Source of the DNA: Nocardioidaceae bacterium
GTDB lineage: Bacteria > Actinomycetota > Actinomycetes > Propionibacteriales > Nocardioidaceae
Length of the DNA stretch: 64,000 nucleotides
Assembly (NCBI GenBank): GCA_030655315.1
Contig: JAURVT010000028.1
Coordinates: 1 to 64,000 of the forward strand
Direction: 5' to 3'
The first letter of the stretch is position 1, and the number at the start of each line of letters is the position of its first letter. Both the position numbers and the translations under genes were made by a program. The notes under the pieces are model-generated. The model saw only the letters and a list, made by a program, of their open reading frames with translations. It had not been told where the DNA came from and did not search any database. Positions 27,656 through 36,489 of the stretch are shown one piece after another.

Positions 27656-28121
27656 CCGGCCCCGCTCGCAGGACGACGACGAGTTCGACCGGATCGTCGC
27701 CGGCCTCGACCTGAGCGTCCCCTCCGACCTCGACGCACCGGTCGAGCGACCCGCCCCGCCCGCCGACGATCCCGCCGACGACCTCCCCGCGCAGCACGAC
27801 GTGTTCGAGCCACGGATGTCCGACCCGGCCCCGGCCGAGGGCTGGGACGTCGACGACGACCACGACGACGACCGCGCGGGCCGGTTCGTGCCGCCGGAGA
27901 CTCCTCCCGGCGAGCCGCTCGACACCCGCACGAAGCTGGCCTGGGTGGGCCTGGTGGGCCCGCCGGCGATCCTCGTCGTGGCGACGGTGATCGGCTACCT
28001 GCTCCCCCGCCTCGTGTCGGCGGTGCTGGTGCTCACGGCGATCGCCTCGCTCGTGTACCTGATCGGCCTCCGCGGCAACCACCACCGCGACGACGACCCC
28101 GACCACGGCGCGGTCCTGTAG
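27645..28121 (+). CDS. Hypothetical acidic protein with two C-terminal membrane helices
   Basis: A 158-residue protein. Residues 1-100 are strongly acidic, proline-rich and probably disordered (runs of D-D); about 107-130 and 132-150 are two hydrophobic helices, followed by a short charged tail. Proteins of this plan follow the esterase gene in related actinobacteria, but I recognise no named domain. The ATG lies inside the end of the esterase gene (11-bp overlap), which implies coupled translation. Membrane location is inferred; function unknown. Confidence 0.75.
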   Translation: MSADRPRSQDDDEFDRIVAGLDLSVPSDLDAPVERPAPPADDPADDLPAQHDVFEPRMSDPAPAEGWDVDDDHDDDRAGRFVPPETPPGEPLDTRTKLAWVGLVGPPAILVVATVIGYLLPRLVSAVLVLTAIASLVYLIGLRGNHHRDDDPDHGAVL

Positions 28122-28145
28122 GAGCCGCCGCCGGCCGGGCCCCGC

Positions 28146-29213
28146 TCAGCGGTCGCGTCGGACCGCGAACAGCGACGCGGTGGTGCCGGGCTCGCGCGCG
28201 GCGCGGCGGGGACGCTCGGCGAGGGCGGCGCGTCGGTCGCTGCGGGTGCGTCGTGGTCGGCGGCGCAGCGCGCGCGACATGTCGGCCGCGCCGATCATCC
28301 CGGCGTCGTTGCCGAGGTGGGCCCGCACGACCTGCGCCTCGGGCCGGAAGCCGCGACCGGTGAGTCCCTGGCGGAACGCGTCGCGGGCCGGGTCGAGCAG
28401 GAGGTCGTCGGCGTCGGAGACCCCGCCCCCGACGACGAAGATGCCCGGGTCGAACGCGGCGGCGAGGTTCGCGATGCCGACGCCGAGCCAGCGGCCGACG
28501 TCGGCCAGCAGCCGCACGGCGTCCTGGTCGCCCGCGCGTGCCGCCTCGGTGACCGCGCGGCCGTCGACGGCGTCGAGGTCGCCGTGGGTGAGCTCGAGCA
28601 GCCGCAGGCCGAGGGGCGAGCCCGCGCGCGCCGCCGACTGCGCCTCGCGGATCAGGACGTTGCCGCTGGCGTACTGCTCCCAGCAGCCGCGGTTGCCGCA
28701 CTCGCACGGGTGACCGTCGGGGACGACCTGCATGTGGCCGAACTCGCCCGCGAGGCCGTAGCGGCCGCGGTGCAGCTGGCCGCTGATGACCAGGGCCCCG
28801 CCGATGCCCGTGCCCAGGGTGATGCAGACCAGGTGGTCCTCGTTCTGCGCGGCGCCGAACTTCCACTCGGCCCAGGCGGCGGCGTTGGCGTCGTTGTCGA
28901 CGATCACCGACAGGCCGATGCGGCGACGCACGGCGTCACGCAGCGGCTCGTGGCGCCACGCCAGGTGCGGCGAGAACAGCACGGTCGAGCGGGTCGAGTC
29001 GACGAACCCCGCTGCCCCGATGCCCACCGAGATCACGTGGTGCTGGGCGCGGAGCTCGGAGACGATGTCGGCGATCGTGTTGAGCACGGCCGACGGGCTC
29101 GTGGTCGGCGTCTCGCGCCGGACCCGCTGCACGACGTGGCCGTCGAGGTCGACCACACCGGCCTTGACCTTGGTGCCACCGATGTCGATGCCGATCGCGA
29201 GCTTCTCTGCCAC
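28146..29213 (-). CDS. ROK-family sugar kinase with Arg-rich C-terminal tail
   Basis: A 355-residue ROK kinase, probably glucokinase. It has the ATP motif G-I-D-I-G-G-T-K near the start, the sugar-binding N-D-A-N-A-A-A-W, G-T-G-I-G-G-A and the ROK zinc motif C-x-C-x4-C (C-E-C-G-N-R-G-C-W-E). After the kinase domain ends near residue 310, about 44 residues extend it, very rich in arginine; its neighbour lacks this tail. The GTG start at 29213 is preceded by TATCCT at 6 bases. It follows a paralogous ROK kinase by 24 bp. Confidence 0.88.
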   Translation of the reverse strand: MAEKLAIGIDIGGTKVKAGVVDLDGHVVQRVRRETPTTSPSAVLNTIADIVSELRAQHHVISVGIGAAGFVDSTRSTVLFSPHLAWRHEPLRDAVRRRIGLSVIVDNDANAAAWAEWKFGAAQNEDHLVCITLGTGIGGALVISGQLHRGRYGLAGEFGHMQVVPDGHPCECGNRGCWEQYASGNVLIREAQSAARAGSPLGLRLLELTHGDLDAVDGRAVTEAARAGDQDAVRLLADVGRWLGVGIANLAAAFDPGIFVVGGGVSDADDLLLDPARDAFRQGLTGRGFRPEAQVVRAHLGNDAGMIGAADMSRALRRRPRRTRSDRRAALAERPRRAAREPGTTASLFAVRRDR

Positions 29214-29219
29214 CGGACG

Positions 29220-29225
29220 AGGATA
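29220..29225 (-). promoter_or_regulatory. Leaderless-type -10 element of the first ROK kinase gene
   Basis: On the minus strand TATCCT, 6 bases, then GTG at 29213, within the 24-bp gap between two ROK genes. Confidence 0.5.
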
Positions 29226-29237
29226 CCTGCGCGGACG

Positions 29238-30179
29238 TCAGACGCGTGCCAGGTCGGCGGCACCGATCATGCCGGCCTTGTTGCCGAGGGTGGCGAAGCG
29301 CAGGCCGGTGGGCGGGCGGTCCGGTCCCGCGGGCAGCGCCCGCCAGAACGACGAGCGCAGCGGCGCCATCAGCAGCTCGCCCGCCGCGGCGACGCCGCCG
29401 CCGATCGCGACGACCTGCGGGTCGAGCACCGCGACGAGCGACGCGATGCCCTCGCCCAGCCACTGGCCGACGTCGGCGATCAGCTCGCACGCGAGCGGGT
29501 CGCCCTCCTGCGCGGCCTGGGTGACCATCGGGCCCGTGATCCGCTCGGGGTCGCCGTCGACCATCGCCGCGAGCGGCGCGGCGTCCTTCATGCCGACCCG
29601 GATCCGGTCCTGCGCCTCGCGGACGAGCGCGCGACCGCTGGCGTACTGCTCCCAGCAGCCGTACTGCCCGCACCCGCAGCGGATGCCGGCGCGCACCATG
29701 CGCAGGTGGCCGATCTCGCCCGCGACGCCGAAACCACCGCGGTTGAGCGAGCCGTCCTGGACGATGCCGCCGCCGACGCCCGTGCCGACGGTGACCAGCA
29801 GCAGGTCGTCGACGTCGGCGCCCGCGCCGAAGCGGAACTCGCCCCACGCGGCGGCGTTGGCGTCGTTCTCCACGATCACCCGGACGTCGACGATCTCGCG
29901 CACGCGGGCCGCCAGCGGCTCGTGGTGCCAGGAGATGTTGGGGGCGAACAGCACGGTGGCGCGGGCCTTGTCGACGAAGCCCGCGGCACCGATGCCCACG
30001 GTCTGGACGTCGTGGTCCTTGCGCAGGCGGACGATCGCCTCGCCGACGGCGGCGGCGAGCGCGGCCGGGTCCTGCGCCGGTGTCTCGACCTTCTCCTCGG
30101 CGACGATCGTGCCGTCCTCGTCGACGACGCCCGCGGCGATCTTGGTGCCGCCGATGTCCACGCCGATGCTCAGTCCCAC
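29238..30179 (-). CDS. ROK-family glucokinase
   Basis: A 313-residue ROK kinase that would phosphorylate glucose with ATP. It shows G-V-D-I-G-G-T-K, the E-N-D-A-N-A-A-A-W catalytic segment with its aspartate, G-T-G-V-G-G-G and the zinc motif C-G-C-G-Q-Y-G-C-W-E. Length is normal for bacterial ROK glucokinases. GTG at 30179 is chosen since G-V-D-I-G-G follows at once; it overlaps the upstream small gene by 10 bp. Adjacent to a paralogue, suggesting gene duplication; ROK glucokinases can also act in sugar regulation, but no helix-turn-helix is present here. Confidence 0.92.
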   Translation of the reverse strand: MGLSIGVDIGGTKIAAGVVDEDGTIVAEEKVETPAQDPAALAAAVGEAIVRLRKDHDVQTVGIGAAGFVDKARATVLFAPNISWHHEPLAARVREIVDVRVIVENDANAAAWGEFRFGAGADVDDLLLVTVGTGVGGGIVQDGSLNRGGFGVAGEIGHLRMVRAGIRCGCGQYGCWEQYASGRALVREAQDRIRVGMKDAAPLAAMVDGDPERITGPMVTQAAQEGDPLACELIADVGQWLGEGIASLVAVLDPQVVAIGGGVAAAGELLMAPLRSSFWRALPAGPDRPPTGLRFATLGNKAGMIGAADLARV

Positions 30180-30514
30180 GGTTCGTCCTCCAGGTCGATG
30201 GTCTCCACGCCGCCGTGCGCCGGAGGCTCCGTCCGGCGTGGCTCGTCGGTGTCGGGCTCGTGGTCGCGGCGCGCGAGGTGAGCGGTCAGCTCGCGCACGG
30301 CCGCGGCGAGCGACTCGAGTGAGTCTCCCAGGTGGTCCAGGACCTCGGGGCTCGCCTCTCGCACGACGTCGACCACCTGGCACACCGGGCACCACCGACA
30401 GCTGCTGCCGGTGTGCCCGCGGGGCTCGTCGCGGTCACCGGTCAGCGCGCCGATCAGCTTGAGCGTCTCCTCGCCGAGCGTGCCGACGTCGGGACGCCCG
30501 TCGTCGGCGCTCAC
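30170..30514 (-). CDS. Small conserved Cys-containing protein, unknown function
   Basis: A 114-residue acidic protein. Its centre carries C-R-W-C-P-V-C (C-x2-C-x2-C), followed by a helix and an acidic tail. It resembles small actinobacterial proteins found between ROK glucokinase and ArsA-type genes. The three cysteines might bind zinc. GTG at 30514 overlaps the ArsA-like stop by 4 bp, and its own stop overlaps the ROK start by 10 bp, so it is translated as part of the operon. Confidence 0.75.
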   Translation of the reverse strand: MSADDGRPDVGTLGEETLKLIGALTGDRDEPRGHTGSSCRWCPVCQVVDVVREASPEVLDHLGDSLESLAAAVRELTAHLARRDHEPDTDEPRRTEPPAHGGVETIDLEDEPWD

Positions 30515-31686
30515 GTGCGCTCACCGCGGGAGAAGCGCACCCGCAGCCGGCCGTCCGCGACCTTGGCGCGGCTCACGTCGTGCCGCGCGAGCGAGGCCGG
30601 CAGCGCGAGCAGGCGTCGGTAGGAGCCGACGGTGACGACGAGGTCGCCCCCGTGTCGGGCCAGCGCCACCTCGCCGGTCACGGCGAACGGGAGGCGGAGC
30701 ACGAGGTCGACGTCGTCGCCGCGGCGCTCGACCGTCAGCGGCCCGGCGCCGGCCTCGACCGGCGCGAAGGGGTCGTCGTCGCCGTAGACCTCCGTGGCGA
30801 GGTCGGCGACGGCGTCCGCCCCGACCGGCTCGGCGGGCAGGTAGGGCGAGCGCCAGACCGGCAGGGGCGCGAAGGACGCGTCGACGTCGCCCAGCACCGC
30901 CGACTGCGCCTCGACCCAGCGGTCGCGCCACGGGTCCTCGCCCCCGGCGGGGAACACGCGGTTGGCCACCACGCCGTCGACCGTGTAGCCGAACAGCGAG
31001 AGCGTGGTGAACGCGCGGCGGGCCTCGGCCACCACCACCTGCTCGGGCGTCAGCACCAGCCGGACCGAGCTCTGCGGGCCGACCAGCAGGTCGTGCACCT
31101 CGCCGAGGTCGCGGTGCAGCCGCTCGACCGCGTCGAACACCCTGCCCTCGGGCATCGGCACGCCCGCCGCACGGCTGAGCAGCGGGCTCAGCGCCCGCAC
31201 CACCCGTCGCTCGGTCGGGAAGATCTTGTCCATGTACCAGCCGAGCGCCTCGGGCAGCGCCAGCAGCCGGAGGGTCTCGGCGGTGGGCGCGCAGTCGACG
31301 ACGACGAGGTCCCAGCGCCCCGACGCGGCCTGCTCCCGCACCTCGAGCAGGGCCAGGACCTCCTCGGCGCCGGGCACCACGGTGATCTCCTCGGCCGCGA
31401 TCGGGTCGACGCCGACCGCGTCGAGGACCGAGCGCAGGTAGTCCTGCACCTGCTGCCACGAGGCCTCGAAGCGTCGCTGCGCGTCGACCTGCTGCACCCA
31501 GACACCGGCGCCGACCTCGGTCGGCTCGGACCCGACGGCGACGCCGAACGCGTCGCCGAGGGAGTGGGCCGCGTCGGTGGACATCACCAGCGTCTTGAGC
31601 CCACGCCGGCCGGCGAGCACCGCGGCCCCGGCGGCGGCGGTGGTCTTGCCGACGCCTCCCTTGCCCGTGAACAGGACGATCCGCAC
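30511..31686 (-). CDS. ArsA/GET3-family ATPase
   Basis: A 391-residue ATPase with the deviant Walker A loop G-K-G-G-V-G-K-T-T at residues 8-16, switch I-like S-T-D-A-A-H-S-L-G-D, and a Walker B-type V-V-V-D-C-A-P-T-A-E. The C-terminal 80 residues are a beta-rich domain like an Hsp20/CS fold, as in actinobacterial ArsA relatives (Rv2184c type). These are not arsenite pumps; their role is unknown. GTG start at 31686 is one base from the stop of the SRPBCC gene, so the genes are co-transcribed. Confidence 0.88.
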   Translation of the reverse strand: MRIVLFTGKGGVGKTTAAAGAAVLAGRRGLKTLVMSTDAAHSLGDAFGVAVGSEPTEVGAGVWVQQVDAQRRFEASWQQVQDYLRSVLDAVGVDPIAAEEITVVPGAEEVLALLEVREQAASGRWDLVVVDCAPTAETLRLLALPEALGWYMDKIFPTERRVVRALSPLLSRAAGVPMPEGRVFDAVERLHRDLGEVHDLLVGPQSSVRLVLTPEQVVVAEARRAFTTLSLFGYTVDGVVANRVFPAGGEDPWRDRWVEAQSAVLGDVDASFAPLPVWRSPYLPAEPVGADAVADLATEVYGDDDPFAPVEAGAGPLTVERRGDDVDLVLRLPFAVTGEVALARHGGDLVVTVGSYRRLLALPASLARHDVSRAKVADGRLRVRFSRGERT

Positions 31687-31687
31687 G

Positions 31688-32128
31688 TCAGCCCTGTTCG
31701 ACGCGCTTCTTCAGACCCTTGAGGGCGGTGTCGATGATGACCTTCTCGGCCTTGCGCTTGAGCATCCCGAGGAGCGGGATCGAGACGTCGACCGCGAGGC
31801 GGTAGGTGACCCGGGTGGTGCCGTCGCCCTGGTCGGCGAGCACGTAGGCCCCGTCCATCGCGCGCAGCATCTTGCCGTGCTCGGCGAGGTTCCAGGTGAC
31901 CTCGGAGTCGTTCGTCCAGTCGTAGGCGAGCACGTACTCGTCGCGGATCGGGGCCGCGTCCAGCACGAAGCGGACCTGCTCGGCCCGCCCGTCCACACCC
32001 GTCGAGACGACCTCGGTCTCCTTCACGCCCGTGGCCCACGTCGGGTACGACTTGAAGTCGGCGATCGTCGACATGATGGTCTGGGGGTCGGACTCGATGA
32101 CGATGTCGCTCGTGGTCTGGTTGGCCAT
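31688..32128 (-). CDS. SRPBCC (START/polyketide cyclase-like) family protein
   Basis: A 146-residue helix-grip protein. It has the opening I-V-I-E-S-D, the Y-P-T-W loop, beta strands and a long C-terminal helix (A-L-K-G-L-K-K-R-V) that closes the hydrophobic pocket. Members bind lipids or polyketides. ATG at 32128 has an AGGAGG-like site upstream. It stands first in a run with the ArsA-like ATPase and is divergent from the acyl-CoA ligase, an order also seen around Rv2184c-Rv2187 in M. tuberculosis (from memory). Ligand unknown. Confidence 0.88.
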   Translation of the reverse strand: MANQTTSDIVIESDPQTIMSTIADFKSYPTWATGVKETEVVSTGVDGRAEQVRFVLDAAPIRDEYVLAYDWTNDSEVTWNLAEHGKMLRAMDGAYVLADQGDGTTRVTYRLAVDVSIPLLGMLKRKAEKVIIDTALKGLKKRVEQG

Positions 32129-32200
32129 CGGCCTGGTCCTCCTCGGAGCCGCCGCGGGACGGCGCTGGGTGGTCGTGGCGACCCTACCCCTGGTGAGCGG

Positions 32201-32206
32201 TAGCCT
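32201..32206 (+). promoter_or_regulatory. Leaderless-type -10 element of the acyl-CoA ligase gene
   Basis: TAGCCT, 6 bases, then GTG at 32213, with no ribosome binding site. Confidence 0.5.
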
Positions 32207-32212
32207 GCCGCA

Positions 32213-34000
32213 GTGCTCTCCTACGCGACTCCCGCGACCTACCGCGTGCCCGGGAGCGGCAACCTGACCGACGACGTCGTGGCCGCCGAGCGGGACCGCC
32301 CGGGGCACGTCACGTTCAGCCGCCGCACCGACGAGGGGTGGGTCGACGTCACCGCGGCCGACTTCGCCGCCGAGGTCCGCGCCGTCGCCCGCGGGCTGCT
32401 CGCCGCCGGCATCGGTGCGGGCGACCGCGTGGGCCTGCTGTGCCGCACGCGCTACGAGTGGACGCTGGTCGACTACGCGATCTGGTGGGTCGGTGCCGTC
32501 ACCGTCCCGATCTACGAGTCGTCGTCGGCCGACCAGGTCGCCTGGGTGCTCTCGGACTCCGGCGCCGTGGGCGTCGTCGTCGAGGACGACCGGCACCGCG
32601 AGCGGGTCGAGGGCGTCCGCGGCGACCTCCCCGCGCTCGAGCACGTCTGGACGATCGACGACGGCGCCGTCGCCGCGTGGTCCTCCTCGGGCGCCGGGGT
32701 CGAGGACGCGACGCTGGAGGAGCGTCGCGCGTCGACGCCGCCCGACGCGCTCGCCTCGATCATCTACACCTCGGGCACCACGGGCCGCCCCAAGGGCTGC
32801 AACCTCACCCACGCCAACCTGATGTTCGAGGCGGGCAGCGTCGCCGACGTCCTCGGCGACCTGGTCGACCCCGACGACGCCTCGACCCTGCTGTTCCTGC
32901 CGCTCGCGCACGTGTTCGCCCGCGTCGTGCAGGTGGTGGCGGTCCGGACGACCACCCGGATCGGCCACACGGCCGACGTCTCCGACCTCGTCAGCAGCCT
33001 CGGCGAGTTCCGGCCGTCCTTCGTGCTCGCCGTGCCGCGCGTGTTCGAGAAGGTCTACAACGGCGCCAGCCAGAAGGCGCAGTCCGAGGGCCGCGGCCGG
33101 ATCTTCGACGCGGCCACCGACACCGCGATCTCCTACAGCCGGGCGCTCGACGGCGGGTCGGTGCCGCTCGTCCTGCGGGTCCGGCACCGCCTGTTCGACC
33201 GGCTCGTCTACGGCAGGCTGCGCGCGGCCCTCGGCGGCCGCGCCACGCACGCCATCGCCGGCGGCGCGCCCCTGGGCGAGCGCCTGGCCCACTTCTTCCG
33301 CGGCATCGGCATCCCGGTGCTCGAGGGCTACGGCCTCACCGAGACCACCGCCGCGGTCACCGTCAACTTCCCCGGCGAGACCAAGGTCGGCACGGTCGGA
33401 CGTCCGGTGCCGGGCACCGAGGTGCGCGTCGCGGACGACGGCGAGCTGCTGTTCCGCGGCGAGCAGGTGTTCGGCGGCTACTGGCAGGCCGACGACGCCA
33501 CGGCCGAGGCGGTCGACGCCGACGGCTGGTTCCACACCGGCGACCTCGGCGAGATCGACGGCGAGGGCTTCGTGCGGGTCACCGGCCGCAAGAAGGAGAT
33601 CATCGTGACGGCGGGCGGCAAGAACATCGCCCCCGCGGTGCTCGAGGACCGGATGCGGGCGCACGCCGTCATCAGCCAGGCGATGGTCGTCGGCGACGGG
33701 AAGCCGTTCGTGGCCGCGCTCGTCACGCTCGACGCCGAGGCCGTCGCCGCGTGGGCCGAGAGCCACGGCCGCTCCGGCGACGTCGAGCAGCTCGCGTCCG
33801 ACCCCGACGTCCTCGCCCTCGTGCAGGCCGCGGTCGACGACGCCAACGGCCAGGTGTCGCGCGCGGAGTCGGTGCGCAAGTTCCACGTGCTGCCGGCCGA
33901 CTGGACCGAGGAGGCGGGCTACGTGACGCCCACCCTCAAGCTCAAGCGCCAGCTCGTCCTGCGCGACTTCGTCGACCAGGTCGAGGCGCTCTACCTCTGA
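32213..34000 (+). CDS. Long-chain fatty acid--CoA ligase, FadD15 type
   Basis: A 595-residue AMP-forming ligase that activates long-chain fatty acids to acyl-CoA. Motifs are intact: Y-T-S-G-T-T-G-R-P-K-G near residue 190, G-Y-G-L-T-E-T-T near 370, W-F-H-T-G-D-L-G near 440 and the G-R-K-K-E-I linker before the C-terminal lid with L-K-R-Q. The GTG start at 32213 is leaderless-like. Its place beside ArsA-like and SRPBCC genes matches the fadD15 region of mycobacteria. Chain length is not visible in the sequence. Confidence 0.92.
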   Translation: MLSYATPATYRVPGSGNLTDDVVAAERDRPGHVTFSRRTDEGWVDVTAADFAAEVRAVARGLLAAGIGAGDRVGLLCRTRYEWTLVDYAIWWVGAVTVPIYESSSADQVAWVLSDSGAVGVVVEDDRHRERVEGVRGDLPALEHVWTIDDGAVAAWSSSGAGVEDATLEERRASTPPDALASIIYTSGTTGRPKGCNLTHANLMFEAGSVADVLGDLVDPDDASTLLFLPLAHVFARVVQVVAVRTTTRIGHTADVSDLVSSLGEFRPSFVLAVPRVFEKVYNGASQKAQSEGRGRIFDAATDTAISYSRALDGGSVPLVLRVRHRLFDRLVYGRLRAALGGRATHAIAGGAPLGERLAHFFRGIGIPVLEGYGLTETTAAVTVNFPGETKVGTVGRPVPGTEVRVADDGELLFRGEQVFGGYWQADDATAEAVDADGWFHTGDLGEIDGEGFVRVTGRKKEIIVTAGGKNIAPAVLEDRMRAHAVISQAMVVGDGKPFVAALVTLDAEAVAAWAESHGRSGDVEQLASDPDVLALVQAAVDDANGQVSRAESVRKFHVLPADWTEEAGYVTPTLKLKRQLVLRDFVDQVEALYL

Positions 34001-34039
34001 CCCGCGGGCAGCAGTCCGGCGCCGGCACCCCGGACCAGG

Positions 34040-35320
34040 TCAGGACCTGGCGGACTGCTCCCGCAGGTACCGCTGCCAGCGACCGAGCAGCTGCTGCTCG
34101 TCGACACCGAACCGTCGCTCGAGGGCCGGTCCCACCGCGGCACCGTCGCGCACGTCCTCGTAGAACGCGACGACGTCCTGCGGGGTGCCGAGCTCCTGCA
34201 GGACCACGAACACCAGCCAGGCCGCCTCGTAGGTGGCGCCGAGGCCGTCGGCCGACGCGGTGAACTCGGCCGCGGTCGGCAGCTCGTCGGGGGCGCCCTG
34301 GTCCCGCACCCGGGTCAGCAGGGCGGACGCGACCTCGCGCGGCGACCGGTCGTCGTCGCCGAGGGCCACCCAGTCGGCGAACCCCTCGACCACCCAGAGC
34401 GGGGCCCGCCAGGGGACCTCGCTCAGGGCGTGCGTGAGCTCGTGCGTGACCACCAGCTGCGCGTCCCGCTCGTCCAGCCGCGCGAACACCTCGGGGTTCA
34501 GCACGACGACGGACCCGGTGGCGGTGGAGGCGCGGCCGTCCGGCGTGGAGGTGACCGCCGCGAGCGGGGCGAGGCTCGCGGTGTCCTCCCCCAGCAGGGC
34601 CGCGGCGACCGCGGTGCTCGTCGGCGCGACGACGACGGGTGCCCGCGAGGCGTCCGGGAGCGTCCGGGTCACCTGCTCCACGCCGCGTCGCACGAGCGCG
34701 CGGACGCGACCGGTCACCGTGGGCGACGTGCCCACCGCCACGACCTCGGCGTCGTCGACCGGCACGACCTGCACGGCCCCCGCGAGCCAGAGCGGCACCG
34801 GGCCGTCACCGGGACCGGCCGACTCCAGGTCCCACGTCCGGGCCTGCGCCCCGCGGCGGAAGCTGAGCGTCACCTCGGCCTCGTCCGTGGGCAGGCTCGG
34901 CCCGAGCCGCGGTGCCGGCGTCCACGACACCGCCACGGCGGCCTCGACGACGTCCGGCGAGGTGCCCCCCAGGGTGTCGACGAGCCGCAGGTCGACCCCG
35001 CGGACGTCGAGCGCGGTGAGCGCGGCGAACGTCTGGCGGGCGAAGGCGCCGGCCCGCGTGGAGGTGCCCGCGGCCGTGGCGAAGCGGTCGGCGCTGCGCG
35101 CGTCCCAGGCCTCGCCCAGCGCACGCACCTGCGCCGCGAGCACGCGCTCGCGCGACACGTCGTCGGCACCGTCGGCGATGGCGGCCGACGACGGACGCGA
35201 CGGCGCGGCGTCGTCGTCACCGGCGCGGACGACCAGCAGGACGCCGAGGACGGCGACCACGAGGACGCCGACGGCGACGAGGTTGGCCCGTCGTCGTGAC
35301 GACGGCGGCGGACCGCTCAC
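34040..35320 (-). CDS. Membrane-anchored gluzincin peptidase (peptidase MA-like)
   Basis: A 426-residue protein with one N-terminal membrane anchor (about 12-30) and an external domain. The zinc motif T-H-E-L-T-H-A-L is followed about 20 residues later by W-V-V-E-G-F-A-D-W, giving the third ligand Glu, as in gluzincin peptidases of the MA-like superfamily. The 250 residues before it are beta-rich and unnamed. It starts 3 bases after the NlpC/P60 stop, so both are likely made together and act in the envelope. Substrate unknown. Confidence 0.8.
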   Translation of the reverse strand: MSGPPPSSRRRANLVAVGVLVVAVLGVLLVVRAGDDDAAPSRPSSAAIADGADDVSRERVLAAQVRALGEAWDARSADRFATAAGTSTRAGAFARQTFAALTALDVRGVDLRLVDTLGGTSPDVVEAAVAVSWTPAPRLGPSLPTDEAEVTLSFRRGAQARTWDLESAGPGDGPVPLWLAGAVQVVPVDDAEVVAVGTSPTVTGRVRALVRRGVEQVTRTLPDASRAPVVVAPTSTAVAAALLGEDTASLAPLAAVTSTPDGRASTATGSVVVLNPEVFARLDERDAQLVVTHELTHALSEVPWRAPLWVVEGFADWVALGDDDRSPREVASALLTRVRDQGAPDELPTAAEFTASADGLGATYEAAWLVFVVLQELGTPQDVVAFYEDVRDGAAVGPALERRFGVDEQQLLGRWQRYLREQSARS

Positions 35321-35323
35321 GCG

Positions 35324-36358
35324 TCAGCCGACGCGGCGCACCGAGTTGATCGGCATCGAGCTGACCGACACGATCTCGACGTTCTTGCCGGTGCGCGGGG
35401 CGTGCACGAGGCGGCCGCCGCCCAGGTAGATGCCGACGTGGCTGACCGGGCTGTAGTAGAAGACGAGGTCGCCGGGCTGCATGTCGGCGGTCGAGACGGG
35501 CGAGCCGGCCCCGGCCTGGGCCGAGGACGAGCGGGGCAGCGAGACCCCGGCCGCGCGCCAGGCGCCGCCGGTCAGGCCCGAGCAGTCCCAACTGTCCGGG
35601 CCGGTGGCGCCGTAGCTGTAGGGGTCGCCGAGCTGGGACAGCGCGAAGTCGATGGCCTTCTTGGCCTTGCCGCTCGCGTCGACCGAGGTGCCGGCGGGCA
35701 CGGTCTCGGTGGCGCCGTCGGCGGCCGTCTCGGCGGCGTCGACGGCGGCGCGCTCGGCGGCCGTCAGCGACGCGAGCACCGCGTCGGCCTCCTTGGCGCG
35801 ACGGTCGAGCGTGTCCTTCTCGCGGGCCAGCTTGGTGCGGGCGGTCGTGATGGCGTCGGTCTTGGCCTTCAGCTGAGCCTTGCGGACCTCGAGCTGCTTG
35901 GACTGCTCGCCGAACGTGGCCAGCCGGTCGGACTGGTTGGTGTTGTAGGCCTGGAGCGCGGACAGCCCGTCGAGGAACGCGTCGGGGTCGTCGCTCGCGA
36001 TCAGCTGGGCCGTCGGGCCCATCGGGTTGTCGGTCAGCTGGCTCGCGATCGTCGCGCCCATCTGGCCGCGCAGGACGTCGAAGGCCCGCTGCTGCTTGGT
36101 GACGTCGGCCTCGATGGCCGTGACCTGCGCGCGGTTGGCGTCGAGCTGGTCGGAGATGGCGAGGTAGCGCTCCAGCGCCTGCTCGGCGAGGTGGTGCGAC
36201 GCCTCGACCTGCTCGCGCGCCTGCTCGGTGGTCTCGGCCGGGTCGGCGACGGAGGCCGACGGGAGACCCGCGACGCCCGCGGTGACGGCGAGGCACGCGA
36301 CGACGACCGCGGCCTTCGAGGCGGTGTTCCTGGCCAGGTGGTGGCGACCGTTGCGCAC
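35324..36358 (-). CDS. NlpC/P60 family peptidoglycan endopeptidase, RipA-like
   Basis: A 344-residue secreted cell-wall hydrolase. A signal peptide ends near residue 40, a long coiled-coil region spans about 45-200, a short linker follows, and the NlpC/P60 domain is at about 230-344 with the catalytic Cys in W-D-C-S-G-L, His in S-H-V-G-I-Y-L and a second polar His in V-H-A-P. It would cut peptide stems of peptidoglycan. GTG at 36358 is chosen, as GGAG stands 11 bases upstream and the signal peptide follows; the frame is open further up without a signal. Corresponds in position to Rv2190c. Confidence 0.9.
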   Translation of the reverse strand: MRNGRHHLARNTASKAAVVVACLAVTAGVAGLPSASVADPAETTEQAREQVEASHHLAEQALERYLAISDQLDANRAQVTAIEADVTKQQRAFDVLRGQMGATIASQLTDNPMGPTAQLIASDDPDAFLDGLSALQAYNTNQSDRLATFGEQSKQLEVRKAQLKAKTDAITTARTKLAREKDTLDRRAKEADAVLASLTAAERAAVDAAETAADGATETVPAGTSVDASGKAKKAIDFALSQLGDPYSYGATGPDSWDCSGLTGGAWRAAGVSLPRSSSAQAGAGSPVSTADMQPGDLVFYYSPVSHVGIYLGGGRLVHAPRTGKNVEIVSVSSMPINSVRRVG

Positions 36359-36489
36359 GTTCAGCGGTTCTCCTCGACTCCGGGACGGTGACCGCGCCGT
36401 CCGGCGGAGGACGACTGTCGTGGGCACCGACTGCACATCGTAGGGGGCGCGTGCCGGGGGATCAACGCGGCCGGCACCGGCGGCGGCCC

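Noticed and set aside
32129-33886. Upstream extension of the SRPBCC frame on the minus strand
   Set aside because: Runs antisense through the acyl-CoA ligase; the ATG at 32128 with a ribosome binding site is the real start.
34004-34064. Inverted repeat GCGGGCAGCAGTCC / GGACTGCTCCCGC
   Set aside because: The right arm lies in coding sequence, the loop is 34 bases and one base is bulged; too weak to call a terminator.
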